The notes: generated from the sequence alone by a model not told the origin. Shown: positions 9,419-21,100, counted from the stretch's first letter. The stretch is 64,000 nucleotides of DNA from Olivibacter sp036959255 (GCF_036959255.1 NZ_JAWMTI010000008.1:124001-188000); one strand, 5' to 3'. Made by a program: numbers and translations.

Positions 9419-10285
9419 TTATTCGTTATTTTGACTTTGAGCAAAGTCTTTGGATATAAAATTATATACTAAAAGAGCTAAACCCTCGCCATCTACATCT
9501 CGATCCCGGTAAACACCAAGACGAAGGGTGTTTTCATCGAGCGCTAAAATTTCATAGGTGGTCCAATCGGACACGCCGGTAATTCCGTTTTTGGATGGTT
9601 TGTAACCGCGGAGTATAGTACCCCCATTTAATGTTAGCGTTTTATCAACCAAGTTGAGCATATAGGTGCCTTTCTCCTGAACATTATTTTCCATTTTCTT
9701 GATATTACTAAAGTCGGGACCAGCGATCAAAGAGAAGGTCATTTCGCCATAATCCCCTTTGGCCATATTATCTGGATAGATTCCTTGGCCTGCGTCCCAC
9801 CAAACGTTAGCAAAATTGTTCGGATCAACAAAGGTTAATGGGCCTTCAAAAAAGAGACCATCGGTATCAAGTACCCAAGTTTTTTCATGGCCTGCGCCAC
9901 CAGCGATATTAGTCCACATAGGGTCCGACACATAATTTAGGTTATTTTCTGTTACAGAAACTTTTACAGAATCTACTTCAACTATACCGCCACCGGTTAC
10001 CGCCGAAAACTTTATCGTATAATCTCCTTTAAACGCGTAGCGTACAGTATCTTGTTGCCGAGTGGATTTTCCCGTTTGATAATCCCACATGGATATGGTT
10101 TCAGGCGTATTGTTTTTCAATATAACCGTATTACCGCCGGCATCAGCATTGAAATCTTGAACAATTTCAAACTGGAATTGGGATTTATCCAAGGGTTCGG
10201 CTAACTTGTAGTCGTTTTTCTGGCATGAAATTATCAGCATCATTGTGCTAATAACTAATCCTATATTTATTCTTTTTAGGTTCAT
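9419..10285 (-). CDS. PUL-associated surface lipoprotein, probable glycan-binding protein
   Basis: A 288-residue lipoprotein from the ATG at 10285. That start yields a signal peptide with lipobox LIISC (Cys21); the upstream in-frame start would put 11 non-signal residues first. After the lipid anchor comes a PKD-like beta domain (about residues 30-125, with FKGDYTIKFSAV). The C-terminal region contains WVLDTDG, WWDAGQGIYPD and a closing strand WTTYEILALDENTLRLGVY, which looks like a lipocalin or concanavalin-like carbohydrate-binding fold. It is the last gene of the GH31-SusC-SusD operon, 22 nt after SusD. That is the position of a SusE/F-type surface glycan-binding protein. Binding specificity is unknown. 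Confidence 0.75.
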   Translation of the reverse strand: MNLKRINIGLVISTMMLIISCQKNDYKLAEPLDKSQFQFEIVQDFNADAGGNTVILKNNTPETISMWDYQTGKSTRQQDTVRYAFKGDYTIKFSAVTGGGIVEVDSVKVSVTENNLNYVSDPMWTNIAGGAGHEKTWVLDTDGLFFEGPLTFVDPNNFANVWWDAGQGIYPDNMAKGDYGEMTFSLIAGPDFSNIKKMENNVQEKGTYMLNLVDKTLTLNGGTILRGYKPSKNGITGVSDWTTYEILALDENTLRLGVYRDRDVDGEGLALLVYNFISKDFAQSQNNE

Positions 10286-10307
10286 CGTTTTGTATGTTAA
10301 GATTTCC

Positions 10308-11897
10308 TTACCAACCACTATTTTGTGTCAGCACACCGTTTGACAGTGTTATTTGATTATTCGGAATTTGTTGTAATCCGTTTGTTTCGTTGATTTTGCT
10401 GGCACTAATAGTTTTGCGAGCTTCTTGGCCGCCATTTAATACCGTTGTACTTTCAGCGATTGTGGAGGCGGCCACGTCAACACCTTGGCGGAGTAAATCC
10501 CAGTAGCGAATCCCTTCTAGGGCAAATTCGAGTCTGCGTTCGTTCATAATGGCTGACTGACTCACCGGTTGAGCGGAAAAATTAGTACCGAAAGCCCGCC
10601 TGCGTACGGCGTCGAAATAAGTTTGGGCGTTGGCACTTCCCAGTTCTGCCGCCATTAAGAGTACATCCGCATAGCGGATGGATACATAATCTTGGAATTG
10701 ACCGATTTGAAAGTTGACTCCTCCTTTACTAACTGCAATACTGTTCCCGTTTTCATCTACTAAGGGCGTGTATTTTTTATTGTAATAGCCGGTATATTCT
10801 CTTTGTCGAGCTTGGTTCGTAAAGTTTATTCCTTCTTCATTAATAGCAATGATGGAGGCGGCCCTGCGACTATCATTTCTATTATAAACGTTCCATAACC
10901 TTGGATTGACCGTTGCGCCACCCCATCCGTTGCCATAAGGAAAACTCCATTGCTCGCGCATACCATACATAACCATCCAGTGATTACCATCGGTATTTCC
11001 ATCATAGTCGCTCGTGAAAGTATACTTGATAGCAAACACAGTTTCTTTATTATCCTCACCCACATAATTTTCTAAGGAGGCCGGCCATAGATGGGCGAAA
11101 TTTTCTACGAGCGAAAAACCGCCATTATTAATAACGTCCTCAAGGTAGCTAAGTGCCGTGTTCCGATCTACCATACCTACTAAATCTGATTGCTTGTAGT
11201 AACCGGTATAATATAGAAATACACGCCCTAATAAACTCTCAGCAGCCCATTTCGTAACACGTCCGTAAGTAGCGGTAGCTTGATTTGCATAAGAAGTATT
11301 TGGCAGACTGGTAATAGCAAATTGAAGATCGCCGGTAATAACCTTATAAACTTCTATTGGATCCGATTGCGGGATATTATCACTACTTGGTTCCGTTAAC
11401 AAAGGAATATGCCCCCACAACCTGATCATGTCAAAATATAAATAGGCACGTATAAAGCGTGCTTCCGCCTCATATACAGGGCGTAAGTTAGCTTGATCTC
11501 CCCAGTTTATATCGTCTAGTTTTCCTAAAAGCATATTGCATCGGTAAATCGCCTTGTAGTAGGCGATCCAGTTATCAACAAACAAATTTTGATCGGCGGG
11601 CGAACGTAAACGATCAAATTCGTCTAGCATTTGATAGCCAAAGCCATCGGAATTACCCGTACCACCAAAGCAGTTGTCAGACAATATTTCTGTGGCAACA
11701 GGTAAACTAACGCCTCCGGCCCAAACTATCTGTAAACCATCGTAACAACCAACTAAGGCCTTATAGGCATCATCAGCCGTACGGTAAAAATTTTCGTCCG
11801 TTAATTCCGTTATTGGTTCTGTATCTAAAAATCCTTTCGTACAAGATCCTATTGTTAATGTGCTCGCTAAAAGCGTATAAAGAATGAAATTTTTCAT
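10308..11897 (-). CDS. SusD/RagB-family nutrient-uptake lipoprotein
   Basis: A 529-residue outer-membrane surface lipoprotein that should cap the neighbouring SusC barrel and bind the incoming glycan. The signal peptide ends in the lipobox TIGSC (Cys19). The N-terminal KGFLDTEPITELTDENFYRT and the conserved AEARFIRAYLYFDMIRLWG helix are classic SusD features. The C-terminal half has NERRLEFALEGIRYWDLLRQG, cited here only in part, which matches the SusD C-terminal domain. The helical TPR-like core lies between about residues 60 and 330. It starts 18 nt after the susC-like gene ends and is clearly cotranscribed. This is distinct from the second SusD at 50372-51886. Confidence 0.95.
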   Translation of the reverse strand: MKNFILYTLLASTLTIGSCTKGFLDTEPITELTDENFYRTADDAYKALVGCYDGLQIVWAGGVSLPVATEILSDNCFGGTGNSDGFGYQMLDEFDRLRSPADQNLFVDNWIAYYKAIYRCNMLLGKLDDINWGDQANLRPVYEAEARFIRAYLYFDMIRLWGHIPLLTEPSSDNIPQSDPIEVYKVITGDLQFAITSLPNTSYANQATATYGRVTKWAAESLLGRVFLYYTGYYKQSDLVGMVDRNTALSYLEDVINNGGFSLVENFAHLWPASLENYVGEDNKETVFAIKYTFTSDYDGNTDGNHWMVMYGMREQWSFPYGNGWGGATVNPRLWNVYNRNDSRRAASIIAINEEGINFTNQARQREYTGYYNKKYTPLVDENGNSIAVSKGGVNFQIGQFQDYVSIRYADVLLMAAELGSANAQTYFDAVRRRAFGTNFSAQPVSQSAIMNERRLEFALEGIRYWDLLRQGVDVAASTIAESTTVLNGGQEARKTISASKINETNGLQQIPNNQITLSNGVLTQNSGW

Positions 11898-11915
11898 TTT
11901 TCAATAGATAATTGG

Positions 11916-14900
11916 TTAAAAAGTAATATTGGTTCCAATCATAAAAGTCCGAGGCCTAGGGTAATAACCCAGGTCGACACCACTGGCAAAGCCTTCGGTA
12001 TAACCTATTTCCGGATCCATACCATCGTATTTCGTGAAAGTAAAGGCATTTAGTACAGAGGCGTACAAACGTACTTTTCTTAAATAATTCTTCTTAATAA
12101 TTTTACCAAAATCATAACCCAATGTGATGGTGCTAATACGTAGAAAATCGCCATCATGAATGTATAGATCCGAAAAATTGGTCCAGTTACGTGCGTCTTC
12201 GGTAATGCGCGGTGTTGTATTCGATGATCCCGGACCATGCCAACGATCGAATATAGCTGTTGTATAATTAGCGTAGGGATCGGTATGATTGCGGTACGAC
12301 TGCACCAATTGATTACCTGCTACGCCTGTAGCCTGAATCGCTAAATCAAAACCCTTATAATTAGCCATTATATTGAAACCATAGGTGAAGTCGGGATTTG
12401 GGTTGCCAATGATGGTTTTATCCGTCTCAGCGATCTGTCCGTCACCATTTACATCAACATAACGAACGTCTCCTGGCTGTGCAGTAGGTTGTATCAAAGC
12501 GCCATTGGCATTTTGGTAGCTGTTAACCTCTTCTTCCGTTTGAAAAATTCCATTGGTTTTATATCCCCAAAAATATCCAATGGGAAAGCCATTTTGAGCG
12601 CGGTAAAATTCACCGGAATTAGCAAATAATAGGTTATTTTCGCCATGGATAATTCCATCGGAAGTGGGTATACTTCCTACTTTATTTCTATTGTAGGTAC
12701 CATTAACACCTACACTGTAATTAAACTCTCCAATATGATCATGGTAATTTAAGGCTAATTCTACGCCCGTATTTTTTACATCACCACCGTTTATAAATGG
12801 TGCTTCTGCTCCGGCCGTTGCCAATACGGGTACTTGGATTAACCAATCTTTTGTAATTTTATCATACCAATCGAAGGCAACGTCCAAACGATTTTGTAAC
12901 AATCGGGCGTCAAAACCGATATTTGTCTGTTGTGAGGTTTCCCATTTTAAGTTAACATTGCTTAAGCGACTTGGGTAGGCTCCGGGTGTAAGTAGCCCCT
13001 CTTGATTTCCGAAAATATAATTGGTATTCAGAAAGGTTACGGGCGACATAAATTGAAAAGCGTCTATTCTTTGATTTCCAACCTGCCCCCAGCTTGCCCT
13101 TAGTTTAAAGAAATCCAACCAGCTTTTGGTGCTTTCTGCAAAAGCCTCATTGGAGATAACCCAACCAGCTGAAATAGAAGGGAAATAACCCCAGCGATTA
13201 CCACTTGCAAACCTGGATGATCCATCTGCTCGGAAGGTAGCGTTCAACAAATAGGTGCCTTTATAGTTATAATTGAGCCGTCCAAAATATGACATGCGTT
13301 TATCCGGATCGTCCGGCGCACCTCTTAAAGTCATTTGCGTAGCATCGTTTGCATTGGTGGCGTTGGATAGCCAGGCATGCTCTAAATCATTGAACACGGC
13401 GTTTATATTCGCTCCCCAAATACTCGATCCGTCGTATTGAAAGGCCGAAGATCCAATCATGGCCTCAAAGTGGTGATCGTCTTTTACATCGAAAGTATAA
13501 CTGAGTAAATTATCCCATAGGAGGGACTTATTCTTTCCCATATTTTGATTGATTCGGGAAAAATCATTGAAAGAATAAGCGGAAAGCCTATATATGGGTG
13601 TATAAGATCTGCTTTCATTTACATTGTAGTCCAGCCCCAAACTGGTTCGAAAACGCAGGCCCTTAATAGGTTCTACTATTAAATAAACATCACCAAATAA
13701 ACGCTGACTATTACGATCATTTTGATTACTATAATACATGGTGGCGTAAGGATTCGCTTCACCTGTATTCCAGGAGGAATTCGTATTATCATAAAAATTT
13801 CCATTTTCATCGTACATTGGTACCAACGGACTGGTATTAAAGGCGCCTCTTAACGAATTGTTGTATTGATTGCCTACGCCAATCCCGTTACTGTTCAAAT
13901 AGGTAAATGTGAGATGTTCACCTAAGCGGATAATGTCGTTATATAAATTGTGTTCTGAATTAATGCGATAATTGAAACGTTCATAATTAGATAAACTCTT
14001 ACCTCCGACAATTCCTTCTTGTGAAGTATAGCCGAAAGAAGTAGAATAGGTAGATTTTGTACCCCCTCCTTGTGCACTTAAGGAATAATTCTGGGTTAAG
14101 GCGTTATCTTTAAACATTTCGTCCATCCATAGCGTGCCTTTTCCGAGGTTGGTTATCTGTTCATTGGTAAAATATGGCGCTTTCCCGGCATTAACCGCTC
14201 CTTCGTTCATAATAATGGCGTACGATTCGGCATCGAGCATGTCAATCTTTCTGGCCAATTTTTGTAAGCCGGTATAAGTATCTACAGAAATTTGGGCAGG
14301 TTGGTCTGATTTGCCGGTTTTAGTGGTAACGAGTATCACCCCATTGGCGGCCTGTGAACCATAAATAGCTGCCGATGCGGCATCTTTTAATACATCAATC
14401 GAAGCGATATCGTTGGGATTCAAATAGGTGATGTCGTTTGTTAGAACACCGTCTACCACGTAAAGCGGACTGGCATTGGCGATCGTTCCTACGCCTCGGA
14501 TAATGACACGCATGCTTTCCCCGGGCTGGCCCGAGCTAGAGCTGATCTGAACACCCGGTGTTTGTCCTTGTAATGCTTGTAAAGCATTGGTAGTACTTTG
14601 CTTTTGAATATCATCACCTTTTACCTGAACCGATGCGCCGGTAATTAGTTTCTTTTGCTGCACACCATAACCTACTACCACCACCTCGTCTAGGTTTCCG
14701 GTGGTGGGGGTTAATGTTACGTTAATGGAATTGGCAGAAGTCAATTTTACTTCTTTTTCTTCCATTCCAACGTAAGAGAAAATTAAAGATTGACCAACGT
14801 TGGCATTAATAGAGAAGTTGCCATTCCCATCTGTTGAAACCCCTTGCGTGGTTCCTTTTACTTTTACACTTACGCCAGGGATCGCCAGTTGGTCTTCAGA

Positions 14901-15017
14901 GGAGACCACCTTTCCCTTAATCGCTTGCTGGGCAAGGGCTGCTTGTAGCGAAAACAGTAGCAGTAATAGCCATGTCCCAAGTTGTTGAACGGTTTTTTTT
15001 ATTGTTAGCATACTCAT
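11916..15017 (-). CDS. SusC/RagA-family TonB-dependent outer-membrane transporter
   Basis: A 1033-residue outer-membrane importer for a glycan fragment. Signal peptide at residues 1-29 (ending AALAQ). A carboxypeptidase-regulatory-like beta domain (about 30-110, AIKGKVVSSEDQLAIPGVSV) is followed by the SusC signature GNLDEVVVVGYG. The plug domain (about 120-240, with IIRGVGTIANASPLYVVDGV) and a 22-strand-type barrel come next, ending with the aromatic terminal strand MIGTNITF. It begins 33 nt after the GH31 gene and runs into SusD with an 18-nt gap. Regulation is expected from the HTCS upstream. Family call is certain; substrate is inferred only from the GH31 neighbour. Confidence 0.96.
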   Translation of the reverse strand: MSMLTIKKTVQQLGTWLLLLLFSLQAALAQQAIKGKVVSSEDQLAIPGVSVKVKGTTQGVSTDGNGNFSINANVGQSLIFSYVGMEEKEVKLTSANSINVTLTPTTGNLDEVVVVGYGVQQKKLITGASVQVKGDDIQKQSTTNALQALQGQTPGVQISSSSGQPGESMRVIIRGVGTIANASPLYVVDGVLTNDITYLNPNDIASIDVLKDAASAAIYGSQAANGVILVTTKTGKSDQPAQISVDTYTGLQKLARKIDMLDAESYAIIMNEGAVNAGKAPYFTNEQITNLGKGTLWMDEMFKDNALTQNYSLSAQGGGTKSTYSTSFGYTSQEGIVGGKSLSNYERFNYRINSEHNLYNDIIRLGEHLTFTYLNSNGIGVGNQYNNSLRGAFNTSPLVPMYDENGNFYDNTNSSWNTGEANPYATMYYSNQNDRNSQRLFGDVYLIVEPIKGLRFRTSLGLDYNVNESRSYTPIYRLSAYSFNDFSRINQNMGKNKSLLWDNLLSYTFDVKDDHHFEAMIGSSAFQYDGSSIWGANINAVFNDLEHAWLSNATNANDATQMTLRGAPDDPDKRMSYFGRLNYNYKGTYLLNATFRADGSSRFASGNRWGYFPSISAGWVISNEAFAESTKSWLDFFKLRASWGQVGNQRIDAFQFMSPVTFLNTNYIFGNQEGLLTPGAYPSRLSNVNLKWETSQQTNIGFDARLLQNRLDVAFDWYDKITKDWLIQVPVLATAGAEAPFINGGDVKNTGVELALNYHDHIGEFNYSVGVNGTYNRNKVGSIPTSDGIIHGENNLLFANSGEFYRAQNGFPIGYFWGYKTNGIFQTEEEVNSYQNANGALIQPTAQPGDVRYVDVNGDGQIAETDKTIIGNPNPDFTYGFNIMANYKGFDLAIQATGVAGNQLVQSYRNHTDPYANYTTAIFDRWHGPGSSNTTPRITEDARNWTNFSDLYIHDGDFLRISTITLGYDFGKIIKKNYLRKVRLYASVLNAFTFTKYDGMDPEIGYTEGFASGVDLGYYPRPRTFMIGTNITF

Positions 15018-15050
15018 GTTTTTAGGTCTTATAGCTGTTGGTTTATTGAT

Positions 15051-17909
15051 TTAATTGTTCGTTAGTTTTAGCTTTATATTTTTACCTGTATAGGTAATAC
15101 TTGTGTTCGGTTTAACCTGATGGTCTATACCCCTTGGTCGCTGTTGATCGACTAGCACGATATTGAATTTCCGAGTTTTAGGTGTTGCCTGGTATTTTCC
15201 TTTCCTTTCTGATATCGTGAGACTTTTTGTCTGATTATCGTATTTGATTTGAATGCGGTTAAAGATTCCTTTTTCATAGTCATAACTCAGCCCGTCGTCT
15301 TCATATAGGGTTAAATCGGCATTTTTTCCTTCAAAAATATAGAGCGTGGTAAGCCCCTCAATTTTCTCATCGGTATATTGCCTTACAGGGTCAATAGGTA
15401 AAATAGACCCACTCTTTACAAATACGGGGATGCGCTCGAAAGGTGCTTCGGCGTCGATCTGCTGCCCTCCCTTGTAAGGTTTTCCTGTATAAAGGTCATA
15501 CCAGGTGAAGCCACTGGGTAAATACACCGGGCGACTGGTAGCACCTTTTTTAGTGACAGGGTTTACTAACAGAGCGGAACCTAACATAAATTGATCGCCT
15601 ATTTCATAAGTTTTGGCGTCATTGGTAAAGTCCATTGCTAAGCCCCTCAACATACTATAATCGTCATGATAGCTTTTGCAAGCCAAGCTATATAAATAGG
15701 GGAGAAGACGATAACGGAGTTGAATATAGTATACCATGCTATTATAGGCTGGATGCCCTTCGGGTGCAATATTAAAAGGCTCGCGAAATGGGAATTGTCC
15801 ATGCGCTCGAAATATAGGTACGAAGGCTCCGAATTGATACCATCTGCTATTCAATTCGCGCCATTCTTCTTGATCGGCCGTATTGGGGGTATAAAACCTT
15901 TTTTCTACCAAGAAGCCACCGACGTCCATCGTCCAGTATGGTAGTCCAGACATGGAAAAATTTAGGCCAGCGCTTATTTGGTCTTTCATGTCATTCCAAC
16001 TAGAGGAGATGTCGCCACTCCAAGTTGCTGCTGCATAGCGTTGTTGACCGGCAAAACCCGAACGCGTAAGCATGAAGATCCGTTTATTAGGGTCTTCCGC
16101 TCGTTGACCTTCGTAAATGCCTTTGGCATTTTGCAATGGAAAGGCGTTATAGTAGCGGGTTGAGGATCCGATAGCGGGTTGAAATACATCTTTTCTTTCC
16201 TGAACACTGATATTGGAATGGATATCAGGCTCGCTGGCATCCATCCAAAAGGCATCAACACCTTTTTTATAAAGTCGTTCATTGAGTAAATCCCAGAATC
16301 CGCGCCTTGCATCGGCATTGAAAGGGTCGTAAAAAGTAGATGTATATCCTTTACCGATCCAATCTTTTCTACCATCAGTAATATTTCGGCGATACAACCA
16401 TCCATTTTTCATGAATTGATTAAATACGGTCGACTCTTCGTTCACCTTTGGCCAAGTCGATATCATGAGCTTAAAATGATCTTGATGCAATTGTGAAATC
16501 ATTCCTGCTGCATCCGGAAAGCGTGCAGTATCAAAATTTTGTCCGCCCCAATCCTTCTCAGGCCAGTACGACCAATCGAGGACAAGGTTGTCTATAGGGA
16601 TGCGGCGTTTACGGAATTCTTCCGCTACATCTAAAATTTCTGCCTGCGTTTTATAGCGTTCGCGGCTTTGCCAGTAACCAAATACCCATTTAGGCATGAT
16701 AGGCGCTTTGCCTGTTAGGGTACGATAGCCGCTGATGACCTGATCCATGTTGCTTCCCTGTATAAAATAATAGTCAACTCCATCACCAGCTTCTGAATCG
16801 AAACTAAAATTCCGTTGATCTGATGGTGGAATAGGGCGTTGCCAATTTATTCCCAAGTATGATTGCGCCCCTTCAGGTTTCCAATCGATGCGGATATCAT
16901 GTTTTCTGTGTGCTTCAGTGGCTAATTCGAGCTCAAAGCTTCCTGCATTCCACGATTCGCGCCACCTATCTTGCAGCAATTTGCCATCTATCCAGACTTT
17001 TATATAACCCGCATATTTAAAATGCAAGCGGTGTAGGCCCGAGAAAGGCGAGCTAAAACGACCTTCATAGCGAACTAAACTTTTGGATAAATCAACTCCT
17101 TGTGGAAATTTAGGTATGTCCGTTAAATCGTTGTAGGCAATATCTGATTCGGCCTGAATTGCGAAGACTTCTTTTTCGTCGGCTTTATTCAAATAGCTCG
17201 CGCTTAGCCAACCTTCTTGGCCGTCTTTAGCATATAAGGTAAGGCCTGACAGTGGTAACAACGCACGTGTGTCACCTACTTTCGTAATCGAATAATTATT
17301 CCATAAAAGACCATAATTTTTTGTGGATAACAACATCGGAACGGCTACATCTGTATTGTATTGCAACAGGGTAACTTGTTTGCCCCGGTAATTCATAATA
17401 CCATTTTGGTGCTGCCCTAAACCATAGAGACCTTCCTGTTCAGATATCTGAAAAGCCTGTTTAATACGGTAAAATGCATCACCATTTGCAGCGGAAGAGG
17501 CAAATGTTTGTGTATTTCTAGGTGCTTCACATAAGATCGTGTCGCCGTTAAGGTTTAAAAAATTTATTTGACCCGTATACAGTGAAACGGCTAAGTTGAT
17601 AGCCTTGCTTTTTATATAAACATAATCATTGGTTTCTTTTACTAGCAGTTCACCCGGTTTACTTCTAAGCGTATCGGTGATAGCCAGTTGTTCGGAGGCT
17701 TTTACGGAATGAAGCAAGGGGGTAGATCGAACATGTACAATACCATCACGTATAAAGTCGATGGTTATCTGTTGATCAATTGCCCCTAATGCTTTACTGA
17801 ATGTAAGGGAAATACCGTGTTCTGTTTTTTTGTAGTTGGCTTTTTGTGCACTTAGGGCAAAAGGTATGCTACAGCAAAATAGGGTAAAAAGAGTACGTAG
17901 TTTTGGCAT
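15051..17909 (-). CDS. GH31 glycoside hydrolase with PA14 insert (alpha-xylosidase or alpha-glucosidase)
   Basis: A 952-residue exported retaining alpha-glycosidase. The ATG at 17909 opens a signal peptide (about 20 residues, ending ALSAQ), so I prefer it to an in-frame upstream start. Order of domains: N-terminal beta-sandwich, a PA14-like insert at about residues 275-360 (RLHFKYAGYIKVWIDGK), the (beta/alpha)8 barrel beginning near MPKWVFGYWQSRERY, and C-terminal beta domains. The nucleophile lies in FWMDASEPD (about residue 556) and the acid/base in WSGDISSSW (about 633). A PA14 insert at this place is known from alpha-xylosidases of xyloglucan systems (Cellvibrio Xyl31A, Bacteroides BoGH31A), so alpha-xylosidase is my first guess. 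Alpha-glucosidase activity cannot be excluded. It leads the PUL operon. Confidence 0.9.
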   Translation of the reverse strand: MPKLRTLFTLFCCSIPFALSAQKANYKKTEHGISLTFSKALGAIDQQITIDFIRDGIVHVRSTPLLHSVKASEQLAITDTLRSKPGELLVKETNDYVYIKSKAINLAVSLYTGQINFLNLNGDTILCEAPRNTQTFASSAANGDAFYRIKQAFQISEQEGLYGLGQHQNGIMNYRGKQVTLLQYNTDVAVPMLLSTKNYGLLWNNYSITKVGDTRALLPLSGLTLYAKDGQEGWLSASYLNKADEKEVFAIQAESDIAYNDLTDIPKFPQGVDLSKSLVRYEGRFSSPFSGLHRLHFKYAGYIKVWIDGKLLQDRWRESWNAGSFELELATEAHRKHDIRIDWKPEGAQSYLGINWQRPIPPSDQRNFSFDSEAGDGVDYYFIQGSNMDQVISGYRTLTGKAPIMPKWVFGYWQSRERYKTQAEILDVAEEFRKRRIPIDNLVLDWSYWPEKDWGGQNFDTARFPDAAGMISQLHQDHFKLMISTWPKVNEESTVFNQFMKNGWLYRRNITDGRKDWIGKGYTSTFYDPFNADARRGFWDLLNERLYKKGVDAFWMDASEPDIHSNISVQERKDVFQPAIGSSTRYYNAFPLQNAKGIYEGQRAEDPNKRIFMLTRSGFAGQQRYAAATWSGDISSSWNDMKDQISAGLNFSMSGLPYWTMDVGGFLVEKRFYTPNTADQEEWRELNSRWYQFGAFVPIFRAHGQFPFREPFNIAPEGHPAYNSMVYYIQLRYRLLPYLYSLACKSYHDDYSMLRGLAMDFTNDAKTYEIGDQFMLGSALLVNPVTKKGATSRPVYLPSGFTWYDLYTGKPYKGGQQIDAEAPFERIPVFVKSGSILPIDPVRQYTDEKIEGLTTLYIFEGKNADLTLYEDDGLSYDYEKGIFNRIQIKYDNQTKSLTISERKGKYQATPKTRKFNIVLVDQQRPRGIDHQVKPNTSITYTGKNIKLKLTNN

Positions 17910-17990
17910 GCTTTTATGGCTTATTACAAAATTTTTGTTCTGTTTTACGAGCATCGGTTAGTTTCGGTTAGTCTGGTAAAACTGATGAGG

Positions 17991-17998
17991 CAAAACTA
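17991..17998 (-). promoter_or_regulatory. Promoter -7 element of the GH31-susCD operon
   Basis: Read on the minus strand the sequence is TAGTTTTG, an exact TAnnTTTG match, giving a 5' leader of about 75 nt before the GH31 ATG. No good -33 TTTG lies at the usual distance, as expected for a promoter needing an activator such as the adjacent HTCS. Confidence 0.45.
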
Positions 17999-18111
17999 CG
18001 TGTACCTGCAATACATGAGGGGATGTAAATGTTTATAAATGGGGGTGTTTTCGTTAACCAATCCATCCGTAAATATAAACGAGAAGGGTTTACAATGGAA
18101 CAGCGCTCGTT

Positions 18112-21100
18112 TTATTGATTAAGCTTGTAAACAGAGGGCAACACAGAATACATCGCTTTGAAATATCTACTGAATTGTTTTGGATTGTTGAAGCCTACTT
18201 GGTAAGCTATTTCCGCCACACTTAAATTAGATTTTGCTAGGAGTTGAGCCGCTTTGCGCAATCGGATGTTACGGATAAATTCGGTAGGCGTATGGCCATT
18301 TAGTGCTAATAAACGCTTATACAAACCTACACGACTGATGTTTAAAGCCGAAGCCAGTTCTTCGACGGAAAATGACCCATTAGAGATATTGTCTTCCGTA
18401 ATTTTAGCCGCGCGCCGTAGAAACTTTTCATCGGCAGATTCAATGGCAGTTACAGAAGGTATTACTTCAAGTTGTTTCCTGTAGGTCTTCTCTAACATTG
18501 ATTTTTGCTTTAAGTGATTGTCTATTTTTGAAATCAAAAGCTGAAAATGGAACGGCTTGATAATATAATCGGATGCGCCTGCCCTCGTAGCACTGATTTG
18601 AATGTCGGCATCGCTGTAGGCTGTTAACAAAATCACCGGAATATGGCGGGTGCGGGCGTCACCTTTTATCTTTCGGCATAAATCAATGCCGGAACCTCCT
18701 GGCATTTGTATATCTGAAATAATCAGATCGGGATGCAGGGCCAAGGCTTTTGTCCAAGCTGTTTGTGCATCGAAAGAATAATCCAAATGAAATTTATACT
18801 TTAAGTTTTCATATAGATAAAAGATCAAATCTTCATCATTATCAACTAGAAGTATAGAGGAAAGCTTTCCATTGTTTTCTTTTGCGCGCTCTTGAGGTAT
18901 AGGTTCCTGTGAATCTTCCGATAGGGCAAAGATGTTCTCTGTAGAAGAAGATAAGGGTAAGGTTATGGTAAAGGTGCTACCAATATGTTCTTGGCTTTGG
19001 AGTGTTATGGTGCCGCCTAATAATTGTACATAATCATGCGTTATGGATAACCCAATCCCATTGCCTTGATTATACAGCCTGTGACTCGGTATATGTTGGA
19101 AATAGCGTTCAAATATCTTTTCTTGTTGAAAAGTCGGTATACCTATTCCGGTATCCTTTACTTCTATCTGCAACTCATGAGGCGGTTCGGTATCGCTCAC
19201 CATCAGCGATACGTGCACTTTACCATTTTTGTCGGTGAATTTTAGCGCATTACTCAGCAAATTGAAGGTGATACGTTCTAGTTTTTCATAATCAAAATAG
19301 GTGTATAAACTGCTTTTATTAGCATGGAATACAAGCTCAATTTGTTTTGTAGCGGCCAAATCTGTGAAAGAGTCAACATGTTCTCTAATGAGGGAAACCA
19401 TGTCACCTAAACTTAAGTCTAGTTTTAATTTATTGCTATCAACTTTTTTTAAGTCAAGGAGTTGATTGATCAGATTTAGTAAGCGTTTCGCATTGCGTCT
19501 CATGGTTTGCAAGTGAATTCTTTGGCTATTGCTCGGGTTTTCCTCCAGTAGCTTGTCAATCGGCGCTATTACCAAGCTTAAAGGAGTGCGAAATTCATGG
19601 CTTATATTGGTGAAAAACTGGGTTTTAGAACGATCTATTTCGATGGCTTGTTTATATTCTTCACGCTCTTGTTGCAATTTAAATCTACTCTTTTGACGTT
19701 GCTTCTCGATATGTCTGATTAAGAGGAGCGTGGTAACGGTCAATACAACATAAGTTAAGTAAGCTAGTGGTGTCTTCCAAAAGGGTGGCGCTATCTCAAT
19801 ATGTAACAATGTGTAAGGCGTGCTCCACTGTCCATTGTCAAGCGATGCTTTTACCTTAAACTCGTATACACCGGGGTCCAAGTTGGTGAAGGTTATTTTG
19901 TGATCGCCTGGGTCGGGCAGCCAATTGTCGTTAAATCCCTCTAACTGATAGATGAAGCGTCGATGTTCTTTCGCGATATAATCGAGAGGTGAGAAGGTAA
20001 TCGTAAAAATATTTTGATCATAATTTAATGAAATACTTTTGGTGTAGGTAGGAGAGTTAGTTAAAATGGAGCGGCCCTGATATTCCTTATCAATCTCTAA
20101 GGCTTTATTAAATAGTGAAAACTCAGTGATTACAGGATTAAAGGCTTCTTGTAAGCTTGGAATATTTTCGGGCACAATGATATTAAAGCCGGCGGCACCA
20201 CCAAAGATAAGCTCATTTGCTTTGGTTTTAAATGCGGCATTTTCATTGAAAGAAAGACCTTGTAAACCATCTTGTGTATGGTAGTTTTTAATATCCAGCA
20301 ACTCGTGATCGGTACCGCTGTAGTTTATGCATGATAAGCCTTTTAACGTGCTTATCCAGAGTTCGCCCTGTTTGTCTTCTAATAAATTCAAGGTGAAATT
20401 ATCGGGTAGACCATCTGTATCCCGAAATGTTTGAAAACCCTTTATACTTGGTTTATATAAGTTTAGTCCATCCTGTGTAGCCACCCACATTCTTCCTTGT
20501 TTATCTTCTAATAAATCGGAGATGTAATTATTACTGAGGCTATTTTTTTTAGTTTCGGCGATGAACGTGTGGATTATTTTATTAGACTGATTTAGCACAA
20601 CAATACCTTGAGCACTTCCAATCCAGAGATTGCCATTCCTGTCTTCGGTGATGGCAGATATATATTTCGGTATGCGCTCATCATTTAGGGCAACGAACCG
20701 ATCTTCGCTAGCTTCATAATAATACAGGCCATCGGAAAGTGTGCCAACCCAGATTCGCTTCCTGCTATCTTGGTACAGCTCCCATATGCTGTTATCCTGG
20801 GGGCGTCGGCCCTTAGCCGATCCTATGGGGTATCGCTTAAAACTTTTGCCATCAAAAATATTTAAACCTCCATAATAGGTGCCTAACCAAAGCTTATGAT
20901 TTGTATCGAGCAACATACTTACGATGATGTTACTGCTTAGGCTATTGGGTGAACTACTTTGCTTATAAGATTCAAAACGATTTTTTGCACGATCAAAGTA
21001 CAAGAGTCCCCCGCCATTTGTGCCAATCCACAAATTGCCATGACGATCCTCCACAAACCGGTTGACGTCCTCAAATGGCAAGCCGTTTTGTTTATTTACC